From: Sporosarcina sp. FSL K6-3457
GTDB lineage: Bacteria; Bacillota; Bacilli; Bacillales_A; Planococcaceae
NCBI RefSeq assembly: GCF_038007285.1
Contig: NZ_JBBOWX010000001.1
Coordinates: 3,241,501 to 3,305,500, forward strand
Length of the DNA stretch: 64,000 nt
Reading direction: 5' to 3'
The translations under genes were made by a program, and so were the position numbers. The notes under the pieces are model-generated. The model worked only from the letters and a program-made list of their open reading frames with translations, did not search any database and was not told the origin of the DNA. Below are positions 35,539 through 44,431 of this stretch, one piece after another; within the stretch, counting starts at the first letter, position 1, and each line of letters opens with the position of its first letter.

Positions 35539-37568
35539 CAGATATCCACCACCCCGACGCTTTGAACTTCAGCGGATGCCTCAAGTTCATTATACGACAA
35601 TACTGGGATTTGAGGGAAATATCGCTCAGTAATTTGTCTTAGATACATTCGAATTGCCGGCGAGCAAAGAACGACCGGAGATTGGTCCATCAATGCGACG
35701 CGCTCTACTTCTCCTGCAATCGATTCTAGAATTTCTTGTGAATGCCCTGGATCGATTGATAAATAATTTCCTTGCTCTGTTTGCTGAATATTATCTGCAA
35801 TCATTTTCTCCACTTTACCAGACACCGTCAATACTTTGAGTGATTGACCCGTTGATGCATACTGAGTAGTAATTTGCCTTGCCAAAGCCTGCCGGACATA
35901 TTCCGTCAAAACATCCACATCTGATGTATATTTCGAATAATCCGCTAGCGTTTCAAAGATGATTGGTAAATTTCGAACCGAAACATGCTCGTTCAATAAT
36001 TTCGCCAATACTTTTTGAATTTCACCAATGGACAACGGTGTAGGTGTCAGCTCATCAACAAGTATCGGGAATGTTTCACGCACATGATCAACAAGTTGTT
36101 TCGTTTCTTGACGGCCAATCAAATCTGCCGCATTCGCACGGATCACTTCTGTCAGATGTGTCGATACAACACTTGGTGGATCGACAACGGTATAACCAAG
36201 GATTTCCGCATCTTCTTTAACATCCTCAGCTATCCATTTAGCAGGAAGTCCAAATGACGGCTCAATCGTGTCAATTCCTTCAATCGAATCATCGCCACCA
36301 GGGCTCATTGCAAGATAGTGGTCAAGAAGAAGTTCTCCCCTTGCTAACTCACTTCCCTTAATTTTGATTCTGTACTCATTTGGTTGTAATTGAATGTTAT
36401 CTCGAATACGAACTACCGGGATGACGAGACCAAGCTCAATGGCTAGCTGCCTACGAATCATGACGACCCGATCGAGTAAATCCCCACCCTGTGTCGCGTC
36501 AACGAGCGGGATGAGTCCATAGCCAAATTCGAATTCGATTGGGTCGACATTGAGAAGATTGACGACATTTTCTGGACTCTTCATGCCTTCCGTTTCGGTA
36601 TCCTCTTCCATTTCCAACATTTCCTTTGGATCTTCTTCAGCTTTACGCGACATGACAAAGGCACCTAAGGCAAGTGTTGCAGCAATCGGAACTGTCAGCA
36701 TGTCGTTGATAGGCGTAGCAAGACCAAGTAACAAGACAGTCGCAGCACCCATGTACAATAGCTTCGTTTGTCCAAGAAGCTGCTTAACAATGTCATCTCC
36801 AAGATTCCCCTCAGACGTTGCTCGTGTGACAACAATCCCTGTTGCAGTTGAAATAAGCAGGGCTGGTATTTGAGATACAATACCGTCTCCCACAGTCAAT
36901 TGTGAAAAGAGCACAGCTGCTTCTCCAAAAGGAAGTCCCATTTGGACAACACCAATAATTATTCCAACAAGCAAGTTAATGATGACCATGATAATACTGG
37001 CTATCGCGTCTCCCTTAACAAACTTCGTTGCCCCGTCCATCGCACCGTAGAAGTCAGCTTCATTACTGACTTTTTCACGACGCGTACGTGCTTCTGTTTC
37101 AGAAATCATTCCTGCGTTCAAATCAGCATCAATACTCATCTGCTTACCAGGCATCGCATCAAGCGTAAAGCGCGCTGCAACCTCAGATACCCGCTCCGCC
37201 CCTTTTGTAATAACAAGGAACTGGATAAGTACAAGGATTGCGAAGACGACGAGGCCAACTATAATGTTACCGCCTGTTACGAATGTCCCGAACGTTTCAA
37301 CAACGCCCCCTGCATCTCCATTCGATAAAATAGCCCTCGTTGTAGAAACGTTCAATCCAAGCCGGAATAATGTCAAAAGAAGTACTAATGTTGGGAAGAT
37401 AGAAAACTCCAACGCTTCCTTCATATTCATAGACGTCATTAACACCATTAACCCCAATGTAATATTGATGATAATGAGGAAGCTCAGAAGCCAAGTCGGA
37501 AGCGGGATGACAAGCATCGCGACAATCATGATGACTGCTGCAAGCACGCCTATTTCTTTTACTCTCAT
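35538..37568 (-). CDS. flhA: Flagellar export gate protein FlhA
   Basis: The 676-residue protein has an N-terminal half with about eight membrane segments (first near residues 7-40), including the FHIPEP-family region ALEFSIFPTLVLLLTLFRLGLNVSTTRAIL (about 52-81) and RFTLDAMPGKQMSIDADLNAG (about 143-163). The C-terminal cytosolic domain (about 330-676) docks chaperone-substrate complexes. It forms the nonameric ring of the type III export gate and uses proton-motive force. AGGGATGAC precedes the ATG. Confidence 0.97.
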   Translation of the reverse strand: MRVKEIGVLAAVIMIVAMLVIPLPTWLLSFLIIINITLGLMVLMTSMNMKEALEFSIFPTLVLLLTLFRLGLNVSTTRAILSNGDAGGVVETFGTFVTGGNIIVGLVVFAILVLIQFLVITKGAERVSEVAARFTLDAMPGKQMSIDADLNAGMISETEARTRREKVSNEADFYGAMDGATKFVKGDAIASIIMVIINLLVGIIIGVVQMGLPFGEAAVLFSQLTVGDGIVSQIPALLISTATGIVVTRATSEGNLGDDIVKQLLGQTKLLYMGAATVLLLGLATPINDMLTVPIAATLALGAFVMSRKAEEDPKEMLEMEEDTETEGMKSPENVVNLLNVDPIEFEFGYGLIPLVDATQGGDLLDRVVMIRRQLAIELGLVIPVVRIRDNIQLQPNEYRIKIKGSELARGELLLDHYLAMSPGGDDSIEGIDTIEPSFGLPAKWIAEDVKEDAEILGYTVVDPPSVVSTHLTEVIRANAADLIGRQETKQLVDHVRETFPILVDELTPTPLSIGEIQKVLAKLLNEHVSVRNLPIIFETLADYSKYTSDVDVLTEYVRQALARQITTQYASTGQSLKVLTVSGKVEKMIADNIQQTEQGNYLSIDPGHSQEILESIAGEVERVALMDQSPVVLCSPAIRMYLRQITERYFPQIPVLSYNELEASAEVQSVGVVDI

Positions 37569-37589
37569 GTCATCCCTACTTTCTTATAA

Positions 37590-38672
37590 TCAGATTTTCC
37601 GTTGTATACGATAGACATACGCCAGTATTTCAGCGATGGCTTTAAAGAATTCTTCGGGGATTCGTCCCCCCACTTCCACATCATCATATAACGCCCTTGC
37701 AAGTGGTCGATTTTCGACCATGATGATATCATGCTCTTTGGCAATCAATTTGATCTTTTGAGCAACGAAATCGACACCTTTTGCCACAACAATCGGTGCA
37801 TCCATATCGCCATCGTCATACTTGATAGCTATAGCATAATGCGTCGGGTTTGTAATGACAACATCCGCATGCGGAACTTCCTGCATCATACGGCGCATAG
37901 CCATTTCACGCTGGCGCTGCTTAATGCGTGATTTAATGATAGGATCTCCTTCGCTGTTCTTATGTTCATCCTTAATATCCTGTTTGGACATTCGGAGATT
38001 TTTTTCATAGTCATATTTCTGATAGAAAAAGTCAAGAATCGAAATGAATAACAAGACAAATGCTGCGGTAATGCCCATAAGTGCCGCAAGTTGCGCCACG
38101 GTAGTCATCACATCCCAAGGACTTTTGAATGCCAACGCCAATACGTTGTCGATATTTAACATAAGAATAATAGCAGTTGTCGAACCAATAAATGAGATTT
38201 TCAAGACAGATTTCATTAATTCAATAATTGCTCGCAACGAAAAAATACGTTTAAGTCCTTTAATTGGATCAATTTTCTTCAAATCGAACTTCAGTGGCTC
38301 CGTCGTAAACAGTAGTCCAATCTGGAATAAGTTCCCCGCTAAGCCTGCAACAACCGCTGCCAGCATAATAGGTAATAATATAAATGCCATTTGTACTAAC
38401 ACTTCGGAATAGATGAGCATTGCCTTATCCTTATCAAGATGAGTGAGTGGCACATACTCTATAAATGCCTGTTTGAAAAACACGAAAAAGCGGTCCCTCA
38501 TGAATCCTGCTATAAAAAACAGGAATAGGAACACGGTGAGGAGGACAATCGCACTTGTAACATCTTGACTTTTTAATACTTGACCTTTCTTTCGCGAATC
38601 TTGACGTTTTTTGGGAGTGGCCTTCTCGGTCTTTTCCCCTGCAAAAAATTGCAGATCTAGCCGTAACATCAT
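37590..38672 (-). CDS. flhB: Flagellar export switch protein FlhB
   Basis: The 360-residue protein begins near LRLDLQFFAGEKTEKATPKKR, followed by four membrane segments (about 30-205) and a cytosolic domain with VVITNPTHYAIAIKY. The NPTH autocleavage site that sets substrate specificity from rod/hook to filament is intact. The first of two adjacent ATGs lies six bases after GGAGGTG, which is within the end of fliR. The five-codon longer frame starts in that ribosome site and is rejected. Confidence 0.96.
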   Translation of the reverse strand: MMLRLDLQFFAGEKTEKATPKKRQDSRKKGQVLKSQDVTSAIVLLTVFLFLFFIAGFMRDRFFVFFKQAFIEYVPLTHLDKDKAMLIYSEVLVQMAFILLPIMLAAVVAGLAGNLFQIGLLFTTEPLKFDLKKIDPIKGLKRIFSLRAIIELMKSVLKISFIGSTTAIILMLNIDNVLALAFKSPWDVMTTVAQLAALMGITAAFVLLFISILDFFYQKYDYEKNLRMSKQDIKDEHKNSEGDPIIKSRIKQRQREMAMRRMMQEVPHADVVITNPTHYAIAIKYDDGDMDAPIVVAKGVDFVAQKIKLIAKEHDIIMVENRPLARALYDDVEVGGRIPEEFFKAIAEILAYVYRIQRKI

Positions 38673-38673
38673 G

Positions 38674-39450
38674 TTAGCCACCTCCAAGAAGTATCATCAA
38701 GTCCCGCATAGCAATTATCATTACTTCAAATAATTTTTTCATCATCTGCACCATAACACCCATCATAATGACTAGCACAAGGAAACTAACGCTAATCTTA
38801 ATAGGAAATCCGATGACAAATATATTCATTTGCGGTACAGCTCTTGCTGTAATCCCAAGTGCCAAATCGACAAGGAACAATGTCGCAACAACTGGTATCG
38901 CCATTTGGAAAGCAATTGCAAACGATGTTACAAATGTTCTAACGACAAAATCTGCCAAACGTTCTTCACCAAAAGCCGGCCATAACTGATCCATCGGGAT
39001 AAATTGATAACTATAAAAAATTCCATCTAACAACATATGATGACCGTTCAATGCTAACAATAGAAGTATTGCTAGCGAGTTGAAAAATTGGCCAAGAAGT
39101 GGAGATTGCGCTCCAGTTTGTGGATCAATTACGTTAGCAATGGCAAAGCCCATTTGGAAATCGATGAAGCCCCCAGCAATCTGAATAGCCGCCATTATGA
39201 TAAACGCGATAATCCCAATAGATAACCCTGTTACCGCTTCTTTAACAACAAGCATTAAGTATGTCCCATCAATCTCTAAATCGGGTACATCAATTGTATA
39301 GATCAGCATCCATGCAAGCAAAGCACCAAAAATGATTCGTTGGGTCGTTGGAATTGCACGATAAGAGAACAGCGGAGCTGTCACAAAAAATGCAGTAACC
39401 CGGGTTAAAATAAGTAAGTACGCGGCGAATGAGGGAACTAACTCTTCCAT
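38674..39450 (-). CDS. fliR: Flagellar export gate protein FliR
   Basis: This 258-residue polytopic membrane protein has five or six hydrophobic segments. It contains VKEAVTGLSIGIIAFIIMAAIQIAGGFIDFQMGFAIANVIDP (positions about 69-110), the family hallmark. It forms the core FliPQR helical gate. It lies between fliQ (4-base gap) and flhB, in conserved order. Confidence 0.95.
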   Translation of the reverse strand: MEELVPSFAAYLLILTRVTAFFVTAPLFSYRAIPTTQRIIFGALLAWMLIYTIDVPDLEIDGTYLMLVVKEAVTGLSIGIIAFIIMAAIQIAGGFIDFQMGFAIANVIDPQTGAQSPLLGQFFNSLAILLLLALNGHHMLLDGIFYSYQFIPMDQLWPAFGEERLADFVVRTFVTSFAIAFQMAIPVVATLFLVDLALGITARAVPQMNIFVIGFPIKISVSFLVLVIMMGVMVQMMKKLFEVMIIAMRDLMILLGGG

Positions 39451-39454
39451 TTAA

Positions 39455-39724
39455 TCACCCGATATACCTAATGAGATTTCCAAAGATATCACCTGCAAAT
39501 GTCGTTACCCTCGTTAACATCCACGGACCAAAAAAAACAATTGCGACGAGAACAGCAACAATTTTAGGTACAAATGCAAGTGTTTGTTCCTGAATTTGCG
39601 TTGTTGCCTGAAAAATACTGACAGAAAGGCCTGTGCCAAGTGCAATGATAAGGAGGGGACCTGATGTCAACAAGACGACCCAAATTGCACTCTCAGCTAA
39701 CCCTATAACCGTTTCCATCGTCAT
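39455..39724 (-). CDS. fliQ: Flagellar export gate protein FliQ
   Basis: The 89-residue protein has two membrane hairpin segments. Its motif GLSVSIFQATTQIQEQTLAFVPKI (about 32-55) is diagnostic of FliQ. Four copies surround FliP5-FliR1 in the gate. It begins 11 bases after fliP. Confidence 0.96.
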   Translation of the reverse strand: MTMETVIGLAESAIWVVLLTSGPLLIIALGTGLSVSIFQATTQIQEQTLAFVPKIVAVLVAIVFFGPWMLTRVTTFAGDIFGNLIRYIG

Positions 39725-39735
39725 AATAACCCCTC

Positions 39736-40401
39736 CTAGAAACTTTGTAACAATGATTTAATAATGAGATACCAACCATCGACAAGGACAAATAACAAAA
39801 TTTTAAATGGCAATGAAATCATGACAGGTGGTAACATCATCATCCCCATCGACATTAAAATACTCGCCACAATCATGTCGATAACTAGAAATGGAATGAA
39901 AATCATGAAACCCATTTGGAACGCTGTTTTAATTTCACTTAATGCGAAAGCAGGGACAAGCATCGTCAGTGGCACATCTTCAAGTGATTCAGGTACATCT
40001 ACCTGGTTATAGCGAAGGAATAATTCTAAATCCTTCTGTCTAGTATGTTTGCTCATAAACTCTTTTAAAGGCATACTCGCATTTTCATAAGCTTCTTCAA
40101 GTGTAATTTCTTCTGCGAATAACGGGGTCAACGCCTGTTCATTCACTTGTTGGAATGTGGGAGCCATGATGAAAAATGTTAAAAAAAGTGCCAGTCCTAC
40201 AAGTACTTGGTTTGGTGGCATCTGCTGCGTCGCCAGCGCTGTTCTGACAAATGACAGCACAATGACAATCCGTGCAAATGAGGTCATTAAAATAAGAATA
40301 GCTGGTGCGAGTGACAAGACTGTCAGAAGGAGCATCATTTTAATAGATGTCGATACATTGGACGCATCACTATCCGAAAAAAACTGAACGAAATCATTCA
40401 T
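39736..40401 (-). CDS. fliP: Flagellar export gate protein FliP
   Basis: The 221-residue protein has hydrophobic segments near residues 20-45, 60-85, 160-185 and 190-215. It contains [33 protein letters not shown] (about 46-78), and [22 protein letters not shown] near 172-193, the FliP family signatures. A cleavable N-terminal signal is less obvious than in enterobacterial FliP. It overlaps the end of fliO by eight bases. Confidence 0.96.
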   Translation of the reverse strand: MNDFVQFFSDSDASNVSTSIKMMLLLTVLSLAPAILILMTSFARIVIVLSFVRTALATQQMPPNQVLVGLALFLTFFIMAPTFQQVNEQALTPLFAEEITLEEAYENASMPLKEFMSKHTRQKDLELFLRYNQVDVPESLEDVPLTMLVPAFALSEIKTAFQMGFMIFIPFLVIDMIVASILMSMGMMMLPPVMISLPFKILLFVLVDGWYLIIKSLLQSF

Positions 40402-41113
40402 CTTGGTTTCGCTCCTTTTCTGTCAAGCGGCTAATATGCCGTTTCCTCTCCTCTTTCATCTCATCGAGTCTAGTTTTGAAGATGTCACCAAATTCAGTCG
40501 ACTCTTCCGTTTGAGTCGGTTGGTCATTTGTAGATTTACCAGTCATTTTTCCAAGAATACGACTAAGCATGCCCGTTGCCAATTCCATATCATCGACCTT
40601 GTAAAATTCGACAAGTTTCTCGATTTCTGCAGGATCTGTAATCTCTTTCAACAATCGGATGTCATCTCCGACACCGACTAAATAATAAGATTCACCAATA
40701 ACAACAAGCTGAATCGATTTATGTTGACCAAGTGAAAGTCCACCCATATTTTTCATGAATCGATTTTTATCGTACAACCGATTTTTTCGGTTCACTACCT
40801 TCAAAAGCCCGAATAATAAACCAACGACAAACAATAATGCAACCATTACTTTTATGTAATCACCCACCGATGACCCAACCGCTTTATCGTTAGACGAAAG
40901 GTCGGCAGCTGGTTCATCGGTGTCAATTTCAAGTTCGTTTAATTCTATATTATTATCTATTTCTGCATCACTATCTTTGTCAGTCGACCAGTAATCCGAT
41001 ACGGACTTATTGGGATCATCGTCTGCAAAAACAGATACAGGCGATAATGGACTGACAAAGAGTATCATCAAACTGAATGCTAGCACATACTTTTTTACTA
41101 GTGATAATTTCAT
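40394..41113 (-). CDS. fliO: FliO/FliZ flagellar assembly membrane protein
   Basis: The 239-residue protein has a Sec signal peptide (residues 1-30, hydrophobic core [15 protein letters not shown], then SVFA-D). A short acidic extracellular region and a membrane segment near 86-108 ([22 protein letters not shown]) lead to a cytosolic domain with [34 protein letters not shown] (about 119-152). FliO helps FliP form its ring; in B. subtilis the gene is called fliZ. The N-terminal extension with signal peptide is typical of the Bacillales form. Confidence 0.92.
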   Translation of the reverse strand: MKLSLVKKYVLAFSLMILFVSPLSPVSVFADDDPNKSVSDYWSTDKDSDAEIDNNIELNELEIDTDEPAADLSSNDKAVGSSVGDYIKVMVALLFVVGLLFGLLKVVNRKNRLYDKNRFMKNMGGLSLGQHKSIQLVVIGESYYLVGVGDDIRLLKEITDPAEIEKLVEFYKVDDMELATGMLSRILGKMTGKSTNDQPTQTEESTEFGDIFKTRLDEMKEERKRHISRLTEKERNQDE

Positions 41114-41120
41114 CCTATGA

Positions 41121-41483
41121 TTATCCTAATGCTTTTTCAATTGCTTCAATCACGCGGTCTGCTTGGAAAGGTTTAACGATAAAGTCTTTTGCCCCCGCTT
41201 GAATTGCATCTATAACCATTGCTTGTTGCCCCATTGCTGAACACATAATAATTGTTGCCGAAGGATGCTTTTCTTTAATCGCTTTAAGTGCTGCGATGCC
41301 ATCCATTTCAGGCATTGTAATATCCATTGTCACTAGGTCTGGCTTCAATTCCTCATATTTTTCAACAGCTTGTGCACCATCCGCTGCCTCACCTACAACC
41401 TCAAAATTATTTTTCGTCAAAATGTCTTTGATCATCATACGCATAAATGCTGCGTCATCCACTATTAAAATACGTTTACTCAT
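41121..41483 (-). CDS. cheY: Chemotaxis response regulator CheY
   Basis: The 120-residue receiver domain has RILIVDDAAFMRMMIKDIL (acidic pocket near 10-11), VTMDITMPEMDG (phosphorylated Asp near 54), IIMCSAMGQQ (Thr/Ser switch position) and KDFIVKPFQ (Lys near 104). CheY-P binds FliM and FliY; in Bacillus it promotes counter-clockwise rotation and smooth swimming. GGAGG precedes the ATG. It lies between fliY and fliO, as in B. subtilis. Confidence 0.96.
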   Translation of the reverse strand: MSKRILIVDDAAFMRMMIKDILTKNNFEVVGEAADGAQAVEKYEELKPDLVTMDITMPEMDGIAALKAIKEKHPSATIIMCSAMGQQAMVIDAIQAGAKDFIVKPFQADRVIEAIEKALG

Positions 41484-41503
41484 TTCCTATTACCTCCCGA
41501 TAT

Positions 41504-42679
41504 CTATCGTAAATTATTTAAACGGTCTACTTGGCTTAAAATATCTGTGATACGTACACCGAAGTTTTCATCGATGACAACGACTTCACCTTTTGCAATT
41601 TGGCGATTGTTGACAAGTATATCAACTGGTTCACCTGCAAGCTTGTCAAGTTCAATGATGGAGCCACCTGACATTTCCAAAATTTCTTTAACGGAACGTT
41701 TTGTCCTCCCTAGTTCAACAGTCACCTGTAGCGGAATATCAAGCAGCATATTCAAGTTATTAGACTCTGCCTGATTTAATGAAGGACTTTCAAAACTTGC
41801 AAACTGTGCCTGCTGAACATTTACCTGCGGCTGTTGCGTACGCATTTGCTGCTGTGGCATAGGTTGAGCGTACTCCGGCTGTTGCATGTCTTGAGCTGGA
41901 GCTTGTTGTTGATGCGCCGGCATAGGCTGTTGCTGTTTTTCAAGCGGCGGTGCCATTTCAGCAACTGCTGCCACCTCTTCCGCACCTCCTCCTAGAAGAG
42001 TTGCAACCAATTCCTTCCCGAATACAAGCGGAAGTAGCTGCATGATATTTGAATCAATTAACTCTCCCACTTTAAGTGCGAATGACACTTTTATCGACAA
42101 GTCATCTTGTGGAATTAATTCACGACCTCTTTCAGATTCCATATCCAATAAATCGATTGCAGGCGGTGATATATCTACTTTTTTATTGAACACTGTCGAC
42201 ATAGAGGTTGCCGCTGACCCCATCATCTGATTCATAGCTTCCTGTACCGCACTCAAATGGATTTCTCCAAGGTTCATATCAGGTTCCGTACCATCGCCAC
42301 CTAGCATAAGGTCTGCAATAATTGCCGCATCACTCTGCTTAATGACAAAAAGGTTCATGCCACTTAGACCTTCTGTATATTCTACTTTAACAGCCACGTA
42401 TGGATGGATAAACTCTGCTTCCAACTCTTTTCTATGGACAACCGAAATAGTCGGAGTTGTTATGTCGACCTTTTGTCCAAGTAGTGCAGACAATGCTGTT
42501 GCAGAGCTACCAAAGGAAATATTGCCAATTTCGCCAAGCGCATCCTTCTCTATTTCATCCAAATAGTCAGCTGTTTCTATACCGTCAGCGGACGAGACGG
42601 TAGATTCTTCGGTCCCAACGGGCTCACCACGCAGTAACGCTTCGATTTCTTCCTGCGAAAGGATATTATCACTCATCAT
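41504..42679 (-). CDS. fliY: Flagellar switch phosphatase FliY (FliN-type)
   Basis: The protein is about 391 residues. An N-terminal CheY-P-binding peptide (DNILSQEEIEALL) precedes a CheC-like phosphatase domain with DALGEIGNISFGSSATALSAL and SAVQEAMNQMMGSAATSMSTVF, both active helices present. A Gln/Pro-rich linker (about 245-300) leads to a C-terminal FliN/SpoA domain (DIPLQVTVELGRTKRSVKEIL; LDKLAGEPVDILVNN). It is a C-ring component and dephosphorylates CheY-P. Several ATGs are possible; GGAGGGG spacing supports 42677-42679, inside the end of fliM. Confidence 0.95.
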   Translation of the reverse strand: MMSDNILSQEEIEALLRGEPVGTEESTVSSADGIETADYLDEIEKDALGEIGNISFGSSATALSALLGQKVDITTPTISVVHRKELEAEFIHPYVAVKVEYTEGLSGMNLFVIKQSDAAIIADLMLGGDGTEPDMNLGEIHLSAVQEAMNQMMGSAATSMSTVFNKKVDISPPAIDLLDMESERGRELIPQDDLSIKVSFALKVGELIDSNIMQLLPLVFGKELVATLLGGGAEEVAAVAEMAPPLEKQQQPMPAHQQQAPAQDMQQPEYAQPMPQQQMRTQQPQVNVQQAQFASFESPSLNQAESNNLNMLLDIPLQVTVELGRTKRSVKEILEMSGGSIIELDKLAGEPVDILVNNRQIAKGEVVVIDENFGVRITDILSQVDRLNNLR

Positions 42680-43667
42680 CTTCATCCCCTCCTATCATTG
42701 TTTCAATTATCTGCACAGCCATCCTATTTTTCAGATGGCCCGGCTGCGCTGTAAACTTCGGTACATCGCCAACTTTTACGACGAGCGGAGCATCGATTTT
42801 ACGGTCGAGAGAAATAACATCCCCCACTTGTAAGTACAAGAAATCTTCGATCGTCATCTCGCCATGGCCAAGTTCGGCAACGACAGGCAAGGGGGCTTGC
42901 TTTAAGCGTCTTTCAAGTATGGCACTTTGCTCAGGTGACGGTTCTTTTATATTGGACTGCATCCAATACCTGACCGACAAATTAGGAACAATTGGTTCTA
43001 ATACCACGTGTGGAATACAAATATTAATCATTCCACTTGATTCACCTATCATGATATTGAACGAAATGACGACCACCGTTTCGTTCGGCGATATCATTTG
43101 AAGAAATTGTGGATTCACTTCCATCTCCGCCAGAAACGGATCTATATCGATAATGCCAGACCATGCTTCACGATAGTTATCAAAAGATCGCTCAAATAAG
43201 TTGGTCATAATTTTCGTTTCAATTTCAGTTAAATTATCAGCTTTCCCCGGACTTGTTCCAATTCCACCCATTAGACGGTCAAGCATCGAATAAGCAATGT
43301 TCGGGTTGACCTCCATCAAAATGTTACCATCCAGTGGGGACACTTCGAAAATATTAATCAATGTCATATTAGGAATCGACCGAATGAATTCCTCGAATGG
43401 AATCTGATCGGCTGATGCGACATTGATTTGAACGTACGTGCGCAGTTGAGCTGAAAAATACGTTGTTAATAGTCTAGCAAAGTTTTCATGGATTCGTGTC
43501 AAACTTCGAATCTGATCTTTTGAAAACCGAAGGGCACGTTTGAAATCATATACTTTGACCTTCCGGGGCTCATCTTCTTTCTTCATATCTTCCGCAGTCA
43601 TCTCACCTGTCGATAACGCGGACAAAAGTGCATCTATCTCATTTTGAGATAAAATATCGCCGGCCAT
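42669..43667 (-). CDS. fliM: Flagellar motor switch protein FliM
   Basis: The 332-residue C-ring protein has the CheY-P-binding N-terminal peptide (MAGDILSQNEIDALLSAL), and a CheC-like middle domain containing MLDRLMGGIG, LTEIETKIMTNLFE and EMEVNPQFLQMISPNE. A C-terminal SpoA domain has GHGEMTIEDFLYLQVGDVI. The ATG at 43665-43667 is chosen because AGGAGGTG lies upstream; the six-codon longer frame begins within that site. It overlaps fliY. Confidence 0.96.
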   Translation of the reverse strand: MAGDILSQNEIDALLSALSTGEMTAEDMKKEDEPRKVKVYDFKRALRFSKDQIRSLTRIHENFARLLTTYFSAQLRTYVQINVASADQIPFEEFIRSIPNMTLINIFEVSPLDGNILMEVNPNIAYSMLDRLMGGIGTSPGKADNLTEIETKIMTNLFERSFDNYREAWSGIIDIDPFLAEMEVNPQFLQMISPNETVVVISFNIMIGESSGMINICIPHVVLEPIVPNLSVRYWMQSNIKEPSPEQSAILERRLKQAPLPVVAELGHGEMTIEDFLYLQVGDVISLDRKIDAPLVVKVGDVPKFTAQPGHLKNRMAVQIIETMIGGDEDDE

Positions 43668-43713
43668 ATGGTCACCTCCTCGCATTAGGATTTAGTACGT
43701 ACAGATTGTCTGT

Positions 43714-44139
43714 TTATTGAATAATGTGGGAAACGATATAGACCTTTTGAATGTCCCCCGATTGCATCAGTGGATTCAATTGCGATTTTATCGAGTCTTC
43801 CAATGCCTGCTTACCGATTTTACCTTCTAAATCTTGTGAAGTCATTTCAGATAATTCTTGGATAACAATATTTTTCACTTGGAAATCTCTTTTTGCTAAC
43901 TCTTCTGCTGCTTTCTTATTATCCGTTTGGATTTTCAAAGAAATACGGATAAATTGTTTGCCCACGAGATTCGTTGTAATTTCTTCAATATCAACCGAGT
44001 TTTCGATAATTTCATCAATCGTCGGTTCTGCTGAAGCGTCACCTTTGTTTAATTGCATAACAAGAATGAGTGCAATCACACCTATCAATGTAATACATAC
44101 TAGAATAATAAGCGATATTGTCAATACTTTATTCTTCAT
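43714..44139 (-). CDS. fliL: Flagellar basal body-associated protein FliL
   Basis: The 141-residue protein has one N-terminal membrane segment (residues about 5-30, VLTISLIILVCITLIGVIAL) and a periplasmic-side SPFH-like domain with TTNLVGKQFIRISLKIQTDNKKAAEEL. It encircles stators and supports torque. The ATG at 44137-44139 follows GAGGTG by six bases and overlaps the swrD end by 11 bases. The GTG three codons earlier is part of that site. Confidence 0.93.
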   Translation of the reverse strand: MKNKVLTISLIILVCITLIGVIALILVMQLNKGDASAEPTIDEIIENSVDIEEITTNLVGKQFIRISLKIQTDNKKAAEELAKRDFQVKNIVIQELSEMTSQDLEGKIGKQALEDSIKSQLNPLMQSGDIQKVYIVSHIIQ

Positions 44140-44350
44140 CTTCTTCACCTCGGATAAACGGATTTGATAACAACTGGACCGCCTTATAAAATTCGATGAT
44201 CCGGCTGTTTACTACATCAGCCGTATCGAGGACTACATATTTTGTTCCTGTTGTAAGCGTAATGGTCGTATCAGGAAACGACTCAATTTTTTCTATGTAC
44301 AGTGCGTTCAATGTGAACGTACTGCCATTCAAACGTGTAACTTGAATCAT
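44129..44350 (-). CDS. swrD: FlbD family motility protein SwrD
   Basis: The 73-residue FlbD-family protein begins MIQVTRLNGSTFTLNALYIEKIE, the usual family N-terminus, and ends in an acidic tail. In B. subtilis the homologue SwrD (YlzI) raises motor torque for swarming. No ribosome site lies directly before the ATG. GGAGGG lies about 35 bases upstream, separated by a strong G+C hairpin (see 44355-44379). A TTG seven codons upstream (44369-44371) is an alternative start. Confidence 0.88.
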   Translation of the reverse strand: MIQVTRLNGSTFTLNALYIEKIESFPDTTITLTTGTKYVVLDTADVVNSRIIEFYKAVQLLSNPFIRGEEDEE

Positions 44351-44354
44351 ATGT

Positions 44355-44379
44355 AAGGGGCCGGGCGTCAAGAGCCGGC
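44355..44379 (-). promoter_or_regulatory. Hairpin between ribosome site and start codon of swrD
   Basis: The minus strand reads GGAGGGTC, then GGGCCGGC, a seven-base loop (TCTTGAC) and GCCCGGCCC, then CTTACAT and ATG. Eight G-C pairs with one bulged C form the stem. Folding brings GGAGG to about ten bases from the ATG. There is no T-run, so a terminator is unlikely. Confidence 0.6.
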
Positions 44380-44431
44380 CCGACCCTCCTTTTCTAGTAA
44401 CAGCTATGCTAGTTTAGTTGACATGATTAAA

